Of a stretch of 46,809 nt of DNA, positions 43,208 to 46,809 are shown one piece after another (the stretch's first letter is position 1; each line of letters starts with the position of its first letter). The notes under the pieces are model-generated. The model worked only from the letters and a program-made list of their open reading frames with translations. It did no database searches and was not told where the DNA came from. Position numbers and translations under genes: made by a program. This stretch comes from Setomelanomma holmii (Eukaryota > Ascomycota > Dothideomycetes > Pleosporales > Phaeosphaeriaceae), in NCBI GenBank assembly GCA_010015745.1, contig ML978199.1, forward strand, positions 1-46,809, written 5' to 3'.

Positions 43208-44244
43208 GAGCCCCGGTGACCCGGATTGCGTTGTGCATGCTAATTGAACAGCCGTGCTGCTAAGCACATTTAGCAGGTCTCCATCTGAGGTTATTGGAAA
43301 CAAGCATTCTAGAATGGATCTTACCCCGGATATCAACAGTATATCTCTGCCTAGGCAGGTGCACAGGCAGAATGCTCCGTGGGCCGTTGCGCTAGGATAG
43401 TAGCGATGGCTCCGACGTGTTGTGACGAGTCGGCAGTGGCTGTGAGGATGTTATCGCCACCATGCCTGGGGCGCGACCAGCCGGTTGCTGAGTACATCGC
43501 ACGCTGTCGCATCACTGTGTGCTACCTCGAAGATAGTTGTAAACGCAATTAAGGGTTTTCGTATGTCCATCTAATCGTCAGGAACCATGCAGTCGACTCG
43601 AGTTCGCCATCCCGAAATCAGGATCAGAGTCATTTAGCCGTTTAGGCGCGTGGTCTGAGGAGCCCCGCGGGTCAACCTCATCGCTTGCATCATGGACTCG
43701 CCAGGCAGCGCGGGTCCACGAGACCTGGATAAGGTTCGTTCGTTTGGAGGTGAGATGAAGTCGTGGAGATGAGTGGAGGTCGTCAAGCTGGGGAATCAAA
43801 ACCGCGTGGCGCCTAGCCGGATTAAGCACTAGCTTCCTGGCGCCTGGCATCTTCGCCGCAATGGCCGCCCCCGTACCTTGACGTTCGTCAAATCCATCCA
43901 AGTTTTTGACTTCATGTATATGTTCAGTACACATCATGCGTTACCTTGGTGCAGTTTCGCAAGACAAGCCAGCCTGAAATCGAGGATGCCATCCCTAGGC
44001 CGCAGCGTATCTGCCATTGGAGGATAAAAGACAGGGCTGCTGGAGCGGCAATATCGTTCTGAGATCTTATTCCGATGTCAGCAATGTCCGGATGGGCAGG
44101 TGTAGGGCTAATATAGATTGGCTGCATTGCATGCCAGGTACGCGAATGCGAGACCAAGGATGCGGGGACCCCACAAGCAGACTTCATTTCACAAGAAATT
44201 GCGTTGCGAAATCTTCCACCATGAACTAGAAAAGGCTCAACGAC
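43208..44244. other. Divergent intergenic region
   Basis: About 1 kb between the divergent carboxylesterase and hydrolase genes. The minus-strand frames at 43578-43937 and 43924-44355 show no domains. No further element recognised. Confidence 0.4.
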
Positions 44245-45249
44245 ATGCGATTCGTCACGGTCATCATAGCGCTTTCTACAGCAGCCTCGTCTGCCATTGC
44301 TGTGACACCACCGAGCACATGGAATTACACATATCCGTGGCCCGTCCACTACCACACCATCTCTGCTCAGCAGCAGAATCTCTCAATGGCCTACATGGAC
44401 GTCGCACCCACGAATACGACTACCAAGAAGAATAACACCATCGTACTCCTGCACGGCAAGAACTTCTGCGGCGCAACATGGCAAGACAGCGCCAAACGTC
44501 TATCAGCCTGGGGCTACCGCGTCATCATCCCCGACCAAATCGGCTTCTGCAAATCCTCCAAGCCTACCCCCTACCAATTTTCCCTCCAACAACTAGCCTA
44601 CAACTCGCAATCCCTCTTAAAGTCCCTCGGGCTCGCAAAAGTAAAAGTCCTCGGCCACAGCATGGGCGGCATGCTCGCATCTCGCTTCGCACTCATGTAT
44701 CCAAACACCACGTCGCATCTAATCTTGACCAACCCGCTCGGCCTGGAGGACTGGAAAGCTCTTGGCGTGCCCTACCGGCCAATTGACCTACTTTACAAAG
44801 ATGAGCTGGCCACAACATATACGTCCATTCGAACCTACCAGCAAGCAACATACTACGTCAACACCTGGAAACCCGCCTACGATACCTGGGTAAACATGCT
44901 CCTTTCCATCTACCGACTGCCCCTCGAAGGCGCAATTTTCGCATACAATATGGCACAGACGACAGACATGGTGCTGTCGCAGCCCGTCGTGTACGAATTC
45001 CTGCTAATCAAGGCGCGCACGCTGGTCATGATTGGCACGAGTGATAACACGGCGATTGGGAAGGCGTGGAGTCCGCCTGAGGTGCAGAAGGTAGTCGGAA
45101 ATTATAGTGTGCTGGGGAGGAGGACGGCAGATGCGATTCCGGGGGCGGCGTTGGTGGAGTTTGACGGCTTGGGACATAGTCCGCAGGTACAGGATAGTGA
45201 GACGTATCATAAGGCGCTGTTTTCGTGGCTGGATAAGTCGGATTGGTGA
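44245..45249 (+). CDS. Secreted alpha/beta-hydrolase
   Basis: Single exon, 334 residues from ATG 44245. MRFVTVIIALSTAASSAIAV is a signal peptide, so the enzyme is probably secreted. The fold is that of the AB-hydrolase 1 family: TIVLLHGKNFCG (oxyanion region, residues 65-76), PDQIGFCKSS, the nucleophile elbow GHSMGG with Ser139, Asp267 in GTSDNTAIG and His311 in GLGHSP. All triad residues are present. Several N-x-T/S sites (for example NTTT, NTTS) suit a glycosylated secreted protein. The substrate cannot be told; relatives include esterases, epoxide hydrolases and haloperoxidase-like enzymes. It is divergent from the carboxylesterase and converges on the NLR-like gene, whose last frame ends at 45290. 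Confidence 0.88.
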   Translation: MRFVTVIIALSTAASSAIAVTPPSTWNYTYPWPVHYHTISAQQQNLSMAYMDVAPTNTTTKKNNTIVLLHGKNFCGATWQDSAKRLSAWGYRVIIPDQIGFCKSSKPTPYQFSLQQLAYNSQSLLKSLGLAKVKVLGHSMGGMLASRFALMYPNTTSHLILTNPLGLEDWKALGVPYRPIDLLYKDELATTYTSIRTYQQATYYVNTWKPAYDTWVNMLLSIYRLPLEGAIFAYNMAQTTDMVLSQPVVYEFLLIKARTLVMIGTSDNTAIGKAWSPPEVQKVVGNYSVLGRRTADAIPGAALVEFDGLGHSPQVQDSETYHKALFSWLDKSDW

Positions 45250-45289
45250 ATTGCGTTCGTGCCAATTGTGAATATATCACTCTCGCCCG

Positions 45290-46809
45290 CTACATCGACC
45301 GTTTGAAAAGTCTCGCAAGGGAACGACGTGCTCGTCCGGGCGCCTTGTCTTTTCTCCCTGAGGAAAGCTTCTGTACGATAGAAGATCTGCCAGTCTCTGC
45401 ACCGCCCATCTCTTTCTCAACTCTCATTTCTACCACACAGTCCGACTCGGGTCGATCGACCCAATACTCTTCAGCCTTAGCACCCTTCCCTTCCAGGATC
45501 ATTGCGAGTTCCGAGAGCTCTACTTTTACGTCGCTCCGTGCGGCCGTATTCGCGAATTCTCGGACAACGAGCAAGGCGCTCTTTCGATAGCGGTGATATG
45601 GAAGTCTTTGTTTGCGTTCAACACGCGCCGCCCCTGATCGAGTGTCCGTCTCCTCAGTCTCGATGTAGGCCGTACTTCGGCGCCGTGCTCCACGAGAAGG
45701 CTGAGGATCCGAACCCAGCGGAAAGAACCTCTCAAGGGATTATATAGAGCATTCTGCCAAGGGCTGAACCCGTTGAATTTTTCATTCGGATTCGCGCCAT
45801 GTTTGAGGAGGCAGTCTACGATATTAGGGTTGGTGGCTGCTAACCAGTATTCATAGTGAGGCTCGGGTCGACATGCGTAGTCAAGCAACGGTCTGCCCTT
45901 TTTCTTTGGCAAGGCTCCGCTGTTAGCTTCGATCTTGGCCTGGAGGTTAGATTCCACAACAAGCAACTAAGTGGGGCTCAGAAGGTCTGGCTTGACTTGA
46001 ATGATTACCTATTTGAGCCTACTAGTTGCCCATAGAGGCTTAATTCCTACCTAGATAGGTAAGTGGGTCTCTGAAGGTGAACGGATTGACTTGCTTGTTG
46101 CGGACTGTGCTGGAGGTAGAACACCAGGCTATGTCGGATAGTAAATGCAAGAAATTTGTCATACCAGGGTGCTGGTCTATGGTAATCCTCCTTCAACGAA
46201 TCACACCAATGCTCGTATCCTCTATCTGTTGGAAGAAGCTGTTCTTTCTGCTCGGTACTGAGTCCTGCACAAGCACCTTCATAATAGACAGACATGACGC
46301 GGTTTAGTTCGTCTAAAATAGCCTCTTGTGCTCTTCAGTTGATTCTTCCGCTGACTTGGCAGAGTGCATGACGGCATTGACAATTTTCCATTGGTCTTCG
46401 AGAAATCCGACGTTCTTGTCAAAAAGGAAGGTCGAAGGAGGTGGTGAGCACTTTAGTCTCATAACTAGAGAGTGCAGAATTGCAACATGGGGATCGAAAT
46501 CGGTAGCCCTTGTGCCTTCTATTATCATATCCCAAACACGCTTTCTCTGAAGCCAGTCTGCCACGCTTCTGTGAAGATACTGTACATCAGCATCATGATA
46601 CACAGAGTTGTCCTCCAACGGAAAGCCTCTTTGCTCGATCGTCTCAAGCTTCCTGTTCTCTGAGGTCTCAGCGTTCTCATTTTGAGGATAACGCAACTCA
46701 ATAAGTCCAGCGCATCGACTTCGCACTCTTCTCTCTACCTCTTTTTCCCTTCTCTTTTTCCCTTCTCTTTTTCCCTTCTCTTTTTCCCTTCTCTTTTTCC
46801 CTTCTCTTT
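45290..46809 (-). pseudogene. C-terminal part of a NACHT/NLR-like gene, frameshifted
   Basis: The gene enters from the right edge. The first visible frame (46726 to 46313) has RSRCAGLIEL, then VQYLHRSVADWLQ and DPHVAILHSL, a pattern typical of the region after the NACHT domain in fungal NLR-like (HET-E-type) proteins, which act in non-self recognition. The frame breaks near 46316-46322 and resumes as ILDELNRVMSVYYEG, consistent with a 2-bp insertion. A third part (45966 to 45526) includes KKKGRPLLDYA and VDCLLKHGANPNEKF, which is ankyrin-repeat-like, after a possible intron. A fourth frame (to 45290) ends LARLFKRSM. Several breaks suggest a pseudogene, though one junction could be an intron. 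The nucleotide-binding domain lies outside the window. Confidence 0.6.
46739..46809 (-). repeat. 13-bp tandem repeat running off the right edge
   Basis: Five exact units of ctctttttccctt and a partial sixth. On the minus strand it stays open in the frame of the NLR-like gene and encodes Lys/Arg/Glu/Gly only, just before VERRVRSRCAGL. The array is cut by the window end. Confidence 0.9.

Overview
The window reads as nuclear DNA of a filamentous ascomycete. Genes have short GT-AG introns of about 46-145 bp, both strands are used without operons, and housekeeping genes are fungal in type (Mer3/Hfm1 helicase, Mlp1/TPR nucleoporin, TFIIE-beta, a Gms1-like nucleotide-sugar transporter, a Ccc1-like iron transporter). 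A NACHT-type NLR remnant sits at the right edge. A Dothideomycete is my best guess, but that is inference.

Left block (1 to about 17.7 kb): accessory, lineage-specific and partly decaying. It holds three same-strand copies of an unrecognised gene family (102-734, 6544-7977, and a broken copy 8322-10063), recognisable by a conserved LPVFE/LPIFG segment and, in two copies, a shared C-terminal GEDP block. A truncated hAT transposon (about 3267-4846) has landed in another gene and fuses in frame to its 3' part. A 310-bp inverted-repeat element resembles a MITE. Three further acidic, Lys/Arg-rich, probably nuclear proteins follow; one has a 21-bp coding repeat interrupted by an assembly gap. In-frame stops, mostly TAG, recur in this block.

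Middle block (18.5 to 38.9 kb): conserved genes. In order these are a CCC1/VIT1-like vacuolar Fe/Mn transporter (minus), a five-module secreted cysteine-rich protein with many Kex2-type sites (minus), a UDP-galactose-type transporter (plus), the meiotic helicase HFM1/MER3 (plus), the nuclear-basket protein MLP1/TPR (minus), and TFIIE-beta (plus). The last two are head to head with 415 bp between their start codons. I could rebuild intron-exon structures with matching phases for all of them.

Right block (38.9 to 46.8 kb): a 2.2-kb gene-free stretch with small repeats, a secreted type-B carboxylesterase with an 8-bp tandem duplication that shifts its C-terminal frame, a secreted alpha/beta hydrolase, and a frameshifted NLR-like gene running off the right edge through a 13-bp tandem repeat.

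The best candidate for something undescribed is the secreted protein at 20719-22033. It has five WC-motif cysteine modules separated by KR sites and proline-rich linkers with a repeated GWKPDI motif. It looks like a Kex2-processed polyprotein that would release several small disulfide peptides.
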